A stretch of 64,000 bases of DNA from an uncultured Collinsella sp. Its GTDB lineage: Bacteria; Actinomycetota; Coriobacteriia; Coriobacteriales; Coriobacteriaceae. Positions 35,850 through 44,650 of this stretch are shown here, piece by piece. The position numbers were made by a program, and so were the translations under genes. The notes beneath the pieces were generated by a model. The model ran no database searches. It had not been told where the DNA came from and was given only the letters and a program-made list of their open reading frames with translations. Where the stretch lies: NCBI GenBank assembly GCA_900759565.1, contig CAAEVV010000051.1, positions 57,395-121,394 on the forward strand, in the 5' to 3' direction. Each line of letters begins with the position of its first letter. The stretch's first letter is position 1.

Positions 35850-38630
35850 TTGGCGCGCGGATCTGCACAAAACGCCAAAGGCAATAAGGCCAATAACCAA
35901 CCGGCATCTGCTAAGGGTGCCGGTTCCCATCTGCGTGCCAATAAGGGCCACGAGGCCGACTTCGACGATTTTGAGCCCTTGGTCGAGCCCTCGGCCAACC
36001 GCGATATCGCCGGCGTGGTCATCGCCGTTTTGGCGATTGCGTCCTTCATTGCCGTGATTTCGCCGGCGACCGCACCCGTTACGGCTGCGGTTGCCGGTTT
36101 CTACCACCTGGGCTTTGGTCTGGGCGCCTACGTGCTGCCGATCGTCATTTTGCTGTTTGCCGCAACGCTCTTTTTAGGTGAGGACTCGCCGCTCAACGCG
36201 CGCTCGGTCGCGGGCGGAGCCGTGGTCTTTATCGCCGTTGTCTCCATTCTTTCGCTGATGGTGCCGGGTACGAGCGACTCGTGTGACCTTATGTTCACGC
36301 CGCAAAATCTGTCCGCCTCGGGTGGCTACATCGGTGCGTTTATTGCGAGTGCGCTGCAGAATGCCCTGGGTAAGCCTATCGCGATGGTGGTCCTGTTGGG
36401 TCTGGCCGTCGTTGGTTTTGTCATCATCGGCTTTTCTGTGGGTGGCGTGCTGCGCTCTGCTCGCGACCGTGCGGCCGATTTTGCCGAGCGCCGTCGTGCC
36501 GACGTCAACGCGAGCCCGTGGGGTGACGACGAAGCCCTGTCGGTGCCCGGCGTTGCCCGTCCGCACCTGAGCATTCTTCGTCAAAAGGGCTCAGATGCTG
36601 CCGTGACCACGGTCATGGGCAACGATGTGGACCCGGTTTTGGACGATGACGACGAGGATGAGGATCCGTTTGTCGACGTGTCCGATGCCGTGGAGGCCGA
36701 GCGCGCTAAGACGACGCTGCTGCCGCGCCGTCATGCCAAGAAGGGCAAGGCTGCGCCTAAGCTCAACACGAGTGAGCCCGACCCGTCTTGGTCCGATAGC
36801 GAAATTGAGCTCACTGAGGGCGATGACGAGGACGACGAGGCACCGATTGAGACCGCAAAGACAACTTTGCTGCCGCGCCGCCATGCAAAGCGCGATCAGG
36901 TAGCCGGCCAGCTTTCGATGGAAGACGACCCCGATAAGATTGACGAGTCCGAGCCGCCGTTTGCCGTGAATCCTGTTTCGGCTGCACCTCAGATTCCCGA
37001 CTTCTTGAAGCATCCCAAGGTTGCCGATGCGCCTGCCTCGAGTGCTGTCGAATCGGCTGTGGCTAGCGATGGGGGGGCGGACAATGCCCCCGCAGATAAC
37101 GAGGGCGAAGAAGAGGATGGCCTCAAGCTTCCGCCGCTCGAAATCCTGCATGCCAACCCGCAGTCGGCTTCCTCCGCGTCTTCTGACAAGGAGCTGGAGC
37201 AGACTGCCGAGTCGCTTCAGTCCACCTTGCTTGAGTTTGGCCGCAGTGCCCGCGTGGTCGGCTGGATCGCCGGCCCCACGGTGACGACCTTTAAGCTGCA
37301 GCCTGGTGAGGGCGAGCGCGTGAGCAAGATTTCGAGCCTCGAGGACGATATCGCGCTTTCGCTCGCTGCCCAGTCGGTACGTATCTTTGCCCCGATCCCC
37401 GGCACCTCGCTCGTGGGCATCGAGATTCCCAATCGCAAGCGCCAAAACGTCAATCTGGGCGACGTGCTGCCCTATGTGAAGGGCGGTCCGCTCGAGCTCG
37501 CCATCGGCCGCGATGCCGAGGGCACGCCGGTTGTCGCCGACCTTGCCAAGATGCCTCACCTGTTGATTGCCGGTACGACCGGTTCCGGTAAGTCGGTCAT
37601 GATCAACTCCATCATCACGACCCTGCTCATGCGCGCCCTTCCCGAGGACGTTCGCCTGATCATGGTCGACCCCAAGCGCGTCGAGCTTGCTGGCTATAAC
37701 GGTCTGCCGCATCTTTACGTGCCTGTAGTGACCGAGCCCAAGCAGGCCGCGAGTGCCTTGCAGTGGGCGGTGTCCGAGATGGAGCGCCGCCTGAAGGTCT
37801 TCGAGCGCCTTAACGTGCGTAAGATCTCGACCTACAACGAAAAGCAGGCCGCCGGCGAGTTTGAACATTACGATAACCCGCCGCAAAAGATGCCCTACCT
37901 TGTCATCATCATCGACGAGCTTTCGGACCTGATGATGGTTGCCGGCAAGGACGTCGAGGCGTCGATCGTGCGTATCGCCCAGCTGGGCCGTGCCGCCGGT
38001 ATCCACCTTATTGTGGCCACGCAGCGCCCCAGCTCCAACGTGGTGACGGGCCTCATCAAGGCCAACATCACCAACCGCATCGCCTTTAACGTCGCCACGG
38101 GCATCGACTCGCGCGTCATCATCGACCAGATGGGTGCCGAAAAGCTCACCGGTTTGGGCGACATGCTGTTCTCCAAGGTCGACTGGGGCAAGCCTCGCCG
38201 CATCCAGGGCTGCTTTGTCTCGGACGACGAAATCAACGAGATTGTCGAGTTCGTCAAGTCGCAGAGTGAGCCAGACTACCACGAGGAGATCCTGTCTGCC
38301 GTGGCGCCCGCTTCCATGTCCATGGCGGGTGGCGGCGGCATTGTCCGCACTGGAGTCGCCGAGCCGCAAGACGATGATCCGCTCATTTGGGAAGCCGCCC
38401 ATATTGTGGTGGAATCGCAGCTTGGCTCCACATCTGGCCTGCAACGTCGTCTGAAGGTTGGCTATGCTCGTGCCGGGCGTATTATGGACATGCTGGAAGA
38501 AAAGGGTGTCGTCGGACCGCCTGACGGTTCCAAGCCGCGTGAGGTCCTGTTGGACGAGGAGGGGCTTGCCGCGCTGGAATCTGTCGACGCCGAGATGGCA
38601 CGTGAAGATCGTGAGTTTGGAGGATTCTGA
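35850..38630 (+). CDS. ftsK: DNA translocase FtsK/SpoIIIE
   Basis: This 926-residue motor moves DNA through the division septum. It has four or so N-terminal membrane helices (about residues 48-205), an acidic linker, the RecA-like motor with Walker A GTTGSGKSVMI (near 575) and Walker B YLVIIIDELSDLM, and a C-terminal winged-helix gamma domain that reads DNA polarity. The linker holds two copies of AKTTLLPRRHAK (near 285 and 334), an unusual basic repeat in an acidic region. The start is TTG at 35850 after GGAGG, one base after rnj. Confidence 0.95.
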   Translation: MARGSAQNAKGNKANNQPASAKGAGSHLRANKGHEADFDDFEPLVEPSANRDIAGVVIAVLAIASFIAVISPATAPVTAAVAGFYHLGFGLGAYVLPIVILLFAATLFLGEDSPLNARSVAGGAVVFIAVVSILSLMVPGTSDSCDLMFTPQNLSASGGYIGAFIASALQNALGKPIAMVVLLGLAVVGFVIIGFSVGGVLRSARDRAADFAERRRADVNASPWGDDEALSVPGVARPHLSILRQKGSDAAVTTVMGNDVDPVLDDDDEDEDPFVDVSDAVEAERAKTTLLPRRHAKKGKAAPKLNTSEPDPSWSDSEIELTEGDDEDDEAPIETAKTTLLPRRHAKRDQVAGQLSMEDDPDKIDESEPPFAVNPVSAAPQIPDFLKHPKVADAPASSAVESAVASDGGADNAPADNEGEEEDGLKLPPLEILHANPQSASSASSDKELEQTAESLQSTLLEFGRSARVVGWIAGPTVTTFKLQPGEGERVSKISSLEDDIALSLAAQSVRIFAPIPGTSLVGIEIPNRKRQNVNLGDVLPYVKGGPLELAIGRDAEGTPVVADLAKMPHLLIAGTTGSGKSVMINSIITTLLMRALPEDVRLIMVDPKRVELAGYNGLPHLYVPVVTEPKQAASALQWAVSEMERRLKVFERLNVRKISTYNEKQAAGEFEHYDNPPQKMPYLVIIIDELSDLMMVAGKDVEASIVRIAQLGRAAGIHLIVATQRPSSNVVTGLIKANITNRIAFNVATGIDSRVIIDQMGAEKLTGLGDMLFSKVDWGKPRRIQGCFVSDDEINEIVEFVKSQSEPDYHEEILSAVAPASMSMAGGGGIVRTGVAEPQDDDPLIWEAAHIVVESQLGSTSGLQRRLKVGYARAGRIMDMLEEKGVVGPPDGSKPREVLLDEEGLAALESVDAEMAREDREFGGF

Positions 38631-40141
38631 TGGCTGCACGCTTTGGTGACATGCTGCTCGAGCAGCGTCGCCGAATGGGCCTTTCCATTCAGCAGGTCGC
38701 CAACACCATCAAAATCAGGCCGCAGATCATCGAGTTTTTCGAGACCGGTAACTTTGCTTCGATGCCGCCGCGCGGCTATGCGCAGGGCATGATTTCGAGC
38801 TATGCTCGCTTTTTGGGCCTCAATCCGCGCGAGGTCGTCAATGCCTACTTTGACGACCTGATGGCATATGAACGTGAGACGTCACAGCAGGGCGGTCGTT
38901 TTCAGGACGCCGCCGGCTACGTCAATTCGCGTTCCTCGGTCGATAACGGGCGCTTCCTGATGGTTCAGGGCGGTCGTTCGACCCGCTATGGACAGCGTCC
39001 TCAGCAGGCTGGTTATATTACCGAGACGGGTTCGGGCGAGGAGATTCGCTCACAGCGTGACCGTTTCCGCAGTACGCCGATGCCCGAGGACCGTGCACTT
39101 CCTGCTGCCCGCGGCGTGGCGCGTGACCCTCGTGCCGGCTACGGCGACGGCGGCTATTGCGATCGCGGTTACCGTGGTGCCTCTACGGGACGCTCTCGCG
39201 GTGGCTATGCGGATGCCGATACCACGCAGGTGACGCCGCGTCTTCGCTCTCAATCACAGCCGTATGGCCAGCGCTCTTCGGCTCCGCGTTCGGTCCAGCG
39301 TGGCTATCAAGGCCGCGGTGAACTTGCGCCCCGCTCGGGTCAGCGCAGCCTTCAGAGCCAGGGCGGCTATCGCGGCCGTTCCGATAGCAATCGCGGTCGT
39401 ATGCCTCAGGGAGGCGGCCGCAGCAGTTCCAGTCGTGGACGCGGCGGATCACGTACTCCTCAAAACAACGGGCTCGATCCGCGTATCGTTTACGCCGGGA
39501 TCGGTGCCGTTGTGCTGCTGTTGATTGTGCTCATCGTGGTGCTTCTGCGCGGCTGCGCATCTTCGACGCCCGAGACCACGCCCGAGACGCCCGCTGTTAC
39601 CAAGACGACGACCAAGAAGTCTTCTAAGAAGTCCGAAACGGTCGACGAGGACGAAGACACCGATGAGGCAACGGATGAGTCGGCTGATTCGGACGCTACC
39701 AAGACGACGGCAAAGAAGGAAGCGAACGAGGTCACGAAGGTCAAGGTCTCGGTTGCCAAAGGAAAGACCGCGTGGATTGAGGTCAAGGTCGACGGCAAGT
39801 CGGTCTATGGCGCCCAGGCGACTGGCCCCTTTGAGCAGGAGTACACGCCCGAGTCCTCAATCGAGATTACCACGTCCAAGCCTTCCGATGTCACCGTTAC
39901 CAAGAACGGTGAAAAGGTTCGTTACGATACCAAGACCTCGGGCGTGGCGCGTGTGACGATCACCGTTCCCAAGAAGGAGACGTCTGATTCCGAGAATGGT
40001 GAAAGTTCTGATGGTACCGACACCACCGATGGTACCGATACCACCGACGGTACCGATGCCCAGTCCACGGATGGCGCCGATACCGCAACTGACGGTCAGA
40101 CGCCCAGCGATTCTACCGACTATTCGTACGATAGCTACTAA
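38630..40141 (+). CDS. RodZ-like helix-turn-helix membrane protein
   Basis: The 503-residue protein starts with a RodZ-type HTH domain (FGDMLLEQRRRMGLSIQQVANTIKIRP... MISSYARFLGLNP, residues 5-75). A long Arg/Gly/Ser-rich cytoplasmic region follows (about 90-280), then one membrane helix (VYAGIGAVVLLLIVLIVVLL) and an extracellular Thr/Lys/Asp-rich part with a DUF4115-like domain (TAWIEVKVDGKSVYG). The end is a DGTDTT tandem repeat. RodZ links MreB to the cell-wall machinery in rods; the role here is inferred. The start overlaps the ftsK stop (TGATGG). Confidence 0.8.
   Translation: MAARFGDMLLEQRRRMGLSIQQVANTIKIRPQIIEFFETGNFASMPPRGYAQGMISSYARFLGLNPREVVNAYFDDLMAYERETSQQGGRFQDAAGYVNSRSSVDNGRFLMVQGGRSTRYGQRPQQAGYITETGSGEEIRSQRDRFRSTPMPEDRALPAARGVARDPRAGYGDGGYCDRGYRGASTGRSRGGYADADTTQVTPRLRSQSQPYGQRSSAPRSVQRGYQGRGELAPRSGQRSLQSQGGYRGRSDSNRGRMPQGGGRSSSSRGRGGSRTPQNNGLDPRIVYAGIGAVVLLLIVLIVVLLRGCASSTPETTPETPAVTKTTTKKSSKKSETVDEDEDTDEATDESADSDATKTTAKKEANEVTKVKVSVAKGKTAWIEVKVDGKSVYGAQATGPFEQEYTPESSIEITTSKPSDVTVTKNGEKVRYDTKTSGVARVTITVPKKETSDSENGESSDGTDTTDGTDTTDGTDAQSTDGADTATDGQTPSDSTDYSYDSY
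40010..40057 (+). repeat. Tandem 18-bp repeat in the RodZ-like gene
   Basis: GAYGGTACCGAYACCACC occurs twice plus two thirds of a third copy and encodes DGTDTT repeats near the C-terminus. Such in-frame units are prone to change in copy number between strains. Confidence 0.8.
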
Positions 40142-40167
40142 GCCGCTCGTACGCGAAAGGAAACATC

Positions 40168-40665
40168 ATGGCTAAAGATTCCAGCTTCGACGTCGTGTCC
40201 GAGGTCAACATGCAAGAGGTCGACAACGCCTTCCAGCAGACCACGCGCGAGATTTCCCAGCGCTATGACCTTAAGGATTCCGGCGCCACGATCGAGCTTT
40301 CGAAGGGCGACAAGCTCTTTACGATCAACGCCCCGGCCGACTTTGTCTCCAAGCAGATTATCGACGTGCTGAGCTCCAAGCTCATCAAGCGCGGCATTGA
40401 CCTCAAGTCTGTCTCGTGGGATGCTCCGCAGGCGGCATCGAGCGGTACCGTGCGCGTGCTCGGCCATATCGTCGAGGGTATCGACCAGGCGACCGCCAAG
40501 AAGATCAACAAGGACATCAAGGACCAAAAGCTCAAAGTCAAGGTGACCATCGAGGCCGACAAGCTGCGTGTTTCCTCTGCTTCGAAGGACGCGTTGCAGA
40601 CCGTGATCCAGTTCCTGCGCGACCAGGACTACGGCCAGCCGCTGCAGTTCACCAACTACCGCTAA
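40168..40665 (+). CDS. YajQ-family nucleotide-binding protein
   Basis: The 165-residue protein (DSSFDVVSEVNMQEVDNAFQ... LQFTNYR) is a full-length member of the YajQ/DUF520 family with two ferredoxin-like domains. Some members bind cyclic di-GMP. The specific ligand here is unknown. It lies between the RodZ-like gene and rimO with AAAGGAA upstream. Confidence 0.92.
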   Translation: MAKDSSFDVVSEVNMQEVDNAFQQTTREISQRYDLKDSGATIELSKGDKLFTINAPADFVSKQIIDVLSSKLIKRGIDLKSVSWDAPQAASSGTVRVLGHIVEGIDQATAKKINKDIKDQKLKVKVTIEADKLRVSSASKDALQTVIQFLRDQDYGQPLQFTNYR

Positions 40666-40692
40666 TATCAATCGAAAGGACTGCTCTCCAAC

Positions 40693-42042
40693 ATGGATAC
40701 ACCATTGGGCTCCGTGCTCTACATCACCCTCGGGTGCGCTAAGAACGAGGTTGACACCGACCGCATGCGTTCTCTTTTGACCGCCGCGGGCTACGAGGAG
40801 GCATTCGACCCGCAGGATGCCGATATCGCCATCGTCAATACTTGCTCGTTCCTCGCCTCCGCAACGTCCGAGAGCATCGAGACCACGCTCGAGCTCGCCA
40901 ACGAGGTTCAGGACGGCGTTCGTTCTTGCCCCATCGTCATGTGCGGCTGCGTGCCGTCGCGCTATGGCGATGACCTGCCTGACGAGCTGCCCGAGGTCGC
41001 TGCCTTTGTGAAGGCCGACGAGGAAGACGGCATCGTGGCGGTCATCGATGGCGTGCTGGGTGTCGAGCGCGAGATTGCAGCCTATATCCCGCAGGTCAAG
41101 CGTACCGTCGAGGGTGCTGTCGCCTACGTCAAGATTTCCGATGGCTGCAACCGCTTCTGCAGCTTCTGCATGATTCCCTATATTCGCGGTCGCTATCATT
41201 CGCGCAATGCCGAGAGCATCATCTCCGAGGTGCGCGACCTGGTTGCCGGCGGTGTGCGCGAGATCGTGCTGATCGGCCAGGACACGGGCATCTGGGGTAC
41301 CGACTTTGCCGATGAGGACGTCATCGATGGCTCGCCGTGCAATCTGGCGCAGCTGCTGCGTGCCGTCGCCGAGGCCGTACGCCCGCACAACGTCTGGGTC
41401 CGCGTGCTCTATCTGCAGCCCGAGGGCATGACTGACGAACTCATCGAGACGATTCGCGATACGCCCGAGGTGCTGCCCTATATCGATATCCCCGTGCAGC
41501 ACTGCGACGCGCGCATTCTCAAGGCCATGCGTCGCTCCGGTTCGCGCCAGGAGCTCGAGGAACTGTTCCGCGACCTTCGCGAGCGCATCCCCGGCATCGT
41601 GATTCGTTCCACGGCCATGGTCGGCTTCCCGACCGAGACCGACGACGAGTTCCTTGAACTTATCGACTTTATGGACACCGTCGGCTTTGACTACACGAGT
41701 GTCTTTGCCTACTCGCAGGAGGAGGGCAGCCTGGCCGCTAAGATGGAGGGTCAGGTCGACGAAGAGGTCAAGCTCGAGCGCGCCCAGGAGGCCATGGACC
41801 TGGCCGAGTCGCTCGGTTTTGCCGCCACCGCCGCACATGTGGGTGAGCGCGCCCAGGTAATCGTCGACGGTATCGAAGAGACCGAGGATGGCGCCGAGCT
41901 GATCGGCCATGCCTGGTTCCAGGCGCCCGATTCCGATGGCGCGGTGCATCTGGACGCCAGCGAGGCGTCCGTGGGCGATATTCTGACCGTCGAGTTTACC
42001 GATAGCTTCTGCTATGAGCTTATCGGTCATGTTGTGGAGTAG
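40693..42042 (+). CDS. rimO: Ribosomal protein S12 methylthiotransferase
   Basis: RimO adds a methylthio group to an Asp of ribosomal protein S12. The 449-residue protein has LGCAKNEVDTDRM, NTCSFLASATSES, CGCVPSRYG, the radical SAM motif CNRFCSFCMIPYIRGRYHSR, and a C-terminal TRAM domain. The LGCAKNEVD pattern separates it from MiaB and MtaB, both also in this window. Confidence 0.94.
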   Translation: MDTPLGSVLYITLGCAKNEVDTDRMRSLLTAAGYEEAFDPQDADIAIVNTCSFLASATSESIETTLELANEVQDGVRSCPIVMCGCVPSRYGDDLPDELPEVAAFVKADEEDGIVAVIDGVLGVEREIAAYIPQVKRTVEGAVAYVKISDGCNRFCSFCMIPYIRGRYHSRNAESIISEVRDLVAGGVREIVLIGQDTGIWGTDFADEDVIDGSPCNLAQLLRAVAEAVRPHNVWVRVLYLQPEGMTDELIETIRDTPEVLPYIDIPVQHCDARILKAMRRSGSRQELEELFRDLRERIPGIVIRSTAMVGFPTETDDEFLELIDFMDTVGFDYTSVFAYSQEEGSLAAKMEGQVDEEVKLERAQEAMDLAESLGFAATAAHVGERAQVIVDGIEETEDGAELIGHAWFQAPDSDGAVHLDASEASVGDILTVEFTDSFCYELIGHVVE

Positions 42043-42051
42043 GAGAGCGTC

Positions 42052-42690
42052 GTGGCTAACGAGAGCAATAAGGAACTGACGAGTGTCTGGACGCCCGCCA
42101 ACATCGTGACGTGCGTGCGCATCGTCTTTATCCCGGTGTTCATGATCGTGTCGGCGCTTTCTCACACGAGCGTTGCCGGTACGGACTGGAGCACCTTTGA
42201 CGGCCCGCTCGCCGCCGCCGCCTTCATTCTGTATGTGATCCTGTCGTGCACCGATAAGGTCGACGGTTATCTGGCTCGCTCGCGCAACGAGATTACCGAT
42301 TTCGGTAAGTTCTTGGACCCCATCGCCGATAAGCTGCTCGTGTTCTCGGCCCTGCTGCTGTTCTTGGATTTTGGCGCGGTGACCGTGTGGTCCGTGTTCA
42401 TTATCCTGTTCCGTGAGCTGCTGGTGAGCGCTCTACGCATGGTTGCGAGTGCGGCCGGCGTGGTTGTTGCCGCCGATAAGCTCGGCAAGTACAAGACGGC
42501 AACCACGATGGTCTCCATCTGCGGTTACCTGTGCGTTTTTGCGATGGCCGGCTTGCACCTTGGCCCGGTGGCGCTGACGCTCGGCATCTACTCGGTGTCG
42601 CGCTTCCTGTACGCCGTTGCCGTTGTCCTGACCGTTATCTCGGGCGCCCAGTACTTCTGGAACTGCCGCAAGATCGTCTTTTCGGTCTAG
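42052..42690 (+). CDS. pgsA: CDP-diacylglycerol-glycerol-3-phosphate 3-phosphatidyltransferase
   Basis: It makes phosphatidylglycerol phosphate. The 212-residue membrane protein has the CDP-alcohol motif spread over DKVDGYLARSRNEITDFGKFLDPIADK. The usual DG-x2-AR-x8-G-x3-D-x3-D spacing is intact. It starts with GTG at 42052 after AGGAG. It is one of two CDP-alcohol phosphatidyltransferases here; the order rimO-pgsA-cinA-recA is conserved in Gram-positives. Confidence 0.92.
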   Translation: MANESNKELTSVWTPANIVTCVRIVFIPVFMIVSALSHTSVAGTDWSTFDGPLAAAAFILYVILSCTDKVDGYLARSRNEITDFGKFLDPIADKLLVFSALLLFLDFGAVTVWSVFIILFRELLVSALRMVASAAGVVVAADKLGKYKTATTMVSICGYLCVFAMAGLHLGPVALTLGIYSVSRFLYAVAVVLTVISGAQYFWNCRKIVFSV

Positions 42691-42702
42691 GTCCTGGTGG
42701 GT

Positions 42703-43233
42703 ATGACGGTCTCTTTTGAGCAGATTTCCGCACATAACGAGGAGCTGGCGCGCGATATTGTCGAGCGCGCGAGCGCTCGGGGCGTGACGGTTTCGACGGC
42801 TGAGTCGCTGACGGCGGGTATGATCGCCTCGACGATTGCCGATATCCCGGGTGCCTCGGCGGCGCTGCGTGGCGGTGCGGTGACCTACTGCGATGAGATC
42901 AAGCATCGCGTTCTTGGTGTTGAGCAGGAGACGCTCGACCGCTATACCGCGGTGTCGCATCAGACCGCGCGCGAGATGGCGGCGGGTTCGCTGGAGCTGT
43001 ACCAGAGCGATATTGCAGTGAGCGCAACGGGTTATGCCGGCCCCGGCGGTGGCACTGAGGACGATCCGGCTGGCACTTTCTATATTGGCTGGGCGTATCG
43101 TTCCGCCGATGGGGGCGTGCCGGTCGTGGACTCTGTGCGCTGCCACTATGAGGGCGACCGTTCGTGTGTTCGTGCCCATGCGGTCACGGAGGCATTGGGG
43201 CGCATTGCCCTTGTGCTCAACTCTATGGAATAG
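42703..43233 (+). CDS. CinA-family nicotinamide-nucleotide amidase
   Basis: The 176-residue protein corresponds to the C-terminal CinA/PncC domain only (STAESLTAGMIASTIADIPGAS, VSATGYAGPGGGTEDDPAGTFYIG). It hydrolyses NMN to nicotinate mononucleotide. The N-terminal MoCF domain of long CinA is absent. A GTG at 42697 is an alternative start. Its place directly before recA matches the cinA-recA pairing of transformable Gram-positives. Confidence 0.88.
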   Translation: MTVSFEQISAHNEELARDIVERASARGVTVSTAESLTAGMIASTIADIPGASAALRGGAVTYCDEIKHRVLGVEQETLDRYTAVSHQTAREMAAGSLELYQSDIAVSATGYAGPGGGTEDDPAGTFYIGWAYRSADGGVPVVDSVRCHYEGDRSCVRAHAVTEALGRIALVLNSME

Positions 43234-43240
43234 ACATGTT

Positions 43241-43264
43241 TTAAGGGGCCTTAGGGCCCCTTAA
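43241..43264 (+). terminator. Hairpin after the CinA-type gene
   Basis: TTAAGGGGCC and GGCCCCTTAA pair perfectly around TTAG, with only a short T-rich tail. It probably separates the upstream genes from recA. Confidence 0.6.
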
Positions 43265-43340
43265 TTGTGGAGATAGGGACCTCTGGCAAATTTAGCGTTT
43301 GTGCTGGTTATAGATGAATTCTCGCCTTCTTTGCTCTTAT

Positions 43341-43402
43341 TTGGCCCTTTGTGGTCAAGTATTTGGTCAGTGTTTGGTCGGCGTTTGGTTGGGTTTTGGA
43401 AA
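43341..43402 (+). promoter_or_regulatory. Array of TTTGG tracts upstream of recA
   Basis: The GG of TTTGG-like tracts falls at 43343, 43353, 43365, 43376, 43387 and 43398, steps of 10, 12, 11, 11 and 11 bases. Several copies read TTTGGTC. The array faces one side of the DNA helix and lies about 90-150 bases before the recA start. A smaller set lies before comEA. Confidence 0.5.
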
Positions 43403-43438
43403 GACCGCCTGCATATGATTGGCCTGAACGGTTGACCA

Positions 43439-43452
43439 CGAACAGCCGTTCG
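43439..43452. promoter_or_regulatory. LexA box upstream of recA
   Basis: CGAAC-AGCC-GTTCG is a perfect copy of the Gram-positive SOS box (CGAAC-N4-GTTCG), 38 bases before the recA start codon. Confidence 0.88.
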
Positions 43453-43490
43453 TTTATTATCGATGCAGGTTGTTAAGAGGAGGGCTATTC

Positions 43491-44639
43491 ATGGCCAAGA
43501 ATTCAGGTCCCGTACGTACCGTTCATGCTCGCACGACGGGTAAAGAGCGCGATGAGATGATCGCCACCACCAAGGCCGAGATCGAGAAGAAATTCGGCCA
43601 GGGTTCCATCATGAGGTACGGCGACGGTGGTCCCGAGCTCGAGGTCGAGGCCATTCCCACGGGCGCCCTGGCCCTCGATGCCGCGCTGGGTATCGGCGGC
43701 GTGCCACGCGGCCGTATCGTCGAGATTTACGGTCCTGAGTCCTCCGGTAAGACGACGCTTTCGCTCGAGATCCTGGCCGAGGCCCAGGCAATGGGTGGTG
43801 TTGTGGCATTTATCGATGCCGAGCATGCGCTCGATCCCACGTATGCCGCGCGCATCGGCGTGGATATCGACGAGGTGCTCATTTCCCAGCCCGATACGGG
43901 CGAGCAGGCGCTCGAGATTGTTGACATGCTCGTGCGTTCCGGCGCCATCGATGCCATCGTCGTCGACTCCGTCGCCGCGCTGACCCCGCGTGTCGAGATC
44001 GAGGGAGAAATCGGCGACACTACGGTCGGTCTTCAGGCTCGCCTGATGAGCCAGGCGCTCCGTAAGCTCGCCGGCTCGCTGTCCAAGTCCAACACGACGT
44101 GCATCTTCATTAACCAGCTGCGTGAGAAGATCGGCGTCATGTTCGGCAACCCCGAGACCACGACGGGCGGCCGCGCCCTTAAGTTCTTCTCTTCGGTGCG
44201 TATCGACATTCGCCGTATCGACAGTATTAAGCTTAAGGACGAGGTTATCGGTAACCGCGTACGCGCCAAGGTCGTTAAGAACAAGGTAGCAGCTCCGTTC
44301 CGTTCTGCTGAGTTCGACATCATGTACGGTACGGGCATCTCTAAGGAGGGCTCAATTCTGGATATGGCTGTCGAGTGCGGCATTTGCAAGAAGATGGGCT
44401 CCTGGTTTGCCTATGGCGAGGATAAGCTCGGCAACGGTCGCGAGGCCGCCAAGGCGTTCCTGCGCGAACACCCCGATTGTGCCGACGAGATTGAGCATAA
44501 GGTCCGCCTTGCCTGTGGACTTGAGTTTGATGACGATGCTCCGTCCGAGGTCGAGCTGACCGATCAGCCTGCGCCTGAGGAGTTTGACGAGCTTTACGCC
44601 ATCGATGGTTCCGCAATGCTCGATGATGACGACGAGTAG
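43491..44639 (+). CDS. recA: Recombinase RecA
   Basis: RecA forms filaments on single-stranded DNA, drives strand exchange and triggers LexA self-cleavage. The 382-residue protein has Walker A GPESSGKTT, the multifunctional KSNTTCIFINQLREKIGVMFGNPETTTGG region and an acidic C-terminus (MLDDDDE). About 25 residues precede the usual first helix. The ATG at 43491 follows AGAGGAGGG; an upstream GTG-type extension is unlikely. recX follows 11 bases later. Confidence 0.97.
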   Translation: MAKNSGPVRTVHARTTGKERDEMIATTKAEIEKKFGQGSIMRYGDGGPELEVEAIPTGALALDAALGIGGVPRGRIVEIYGPESSGKTTLSLEILAEAQAMGGVVAFIDAEHALDPTYAARIGVDIDEVLISQPDTGEQALEIVDMLVRSGAIDAIVVDSVAALTPRVEIEGEIGDTTVGLQARLMSQALRKLAGSLSKSNTTCIFINQLREKIGVMFGNPETTTGGRALKFFSSVRIDIRRIDSIKLKDEVIGNRVRAKVVKNKVAAPFRSAEFDIMYGTGISKEGSILDMAVECGICKKMGSWFAYGEDKLGNGREAAKAFLREHPDCADEIEHKVRLACGLEFDDDAPSEVELTDQPAPEEFDELYAIDGSAMLDDDDE

Positions 44640-44650
44640 CGGTTACGCTC

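Noticed and set aside
40138..42165. 675-codon minus-strand frame opposite rimO
   Set aside because: Same antisense shadow effect; the plus strand carries rimO with all cluster motifs.
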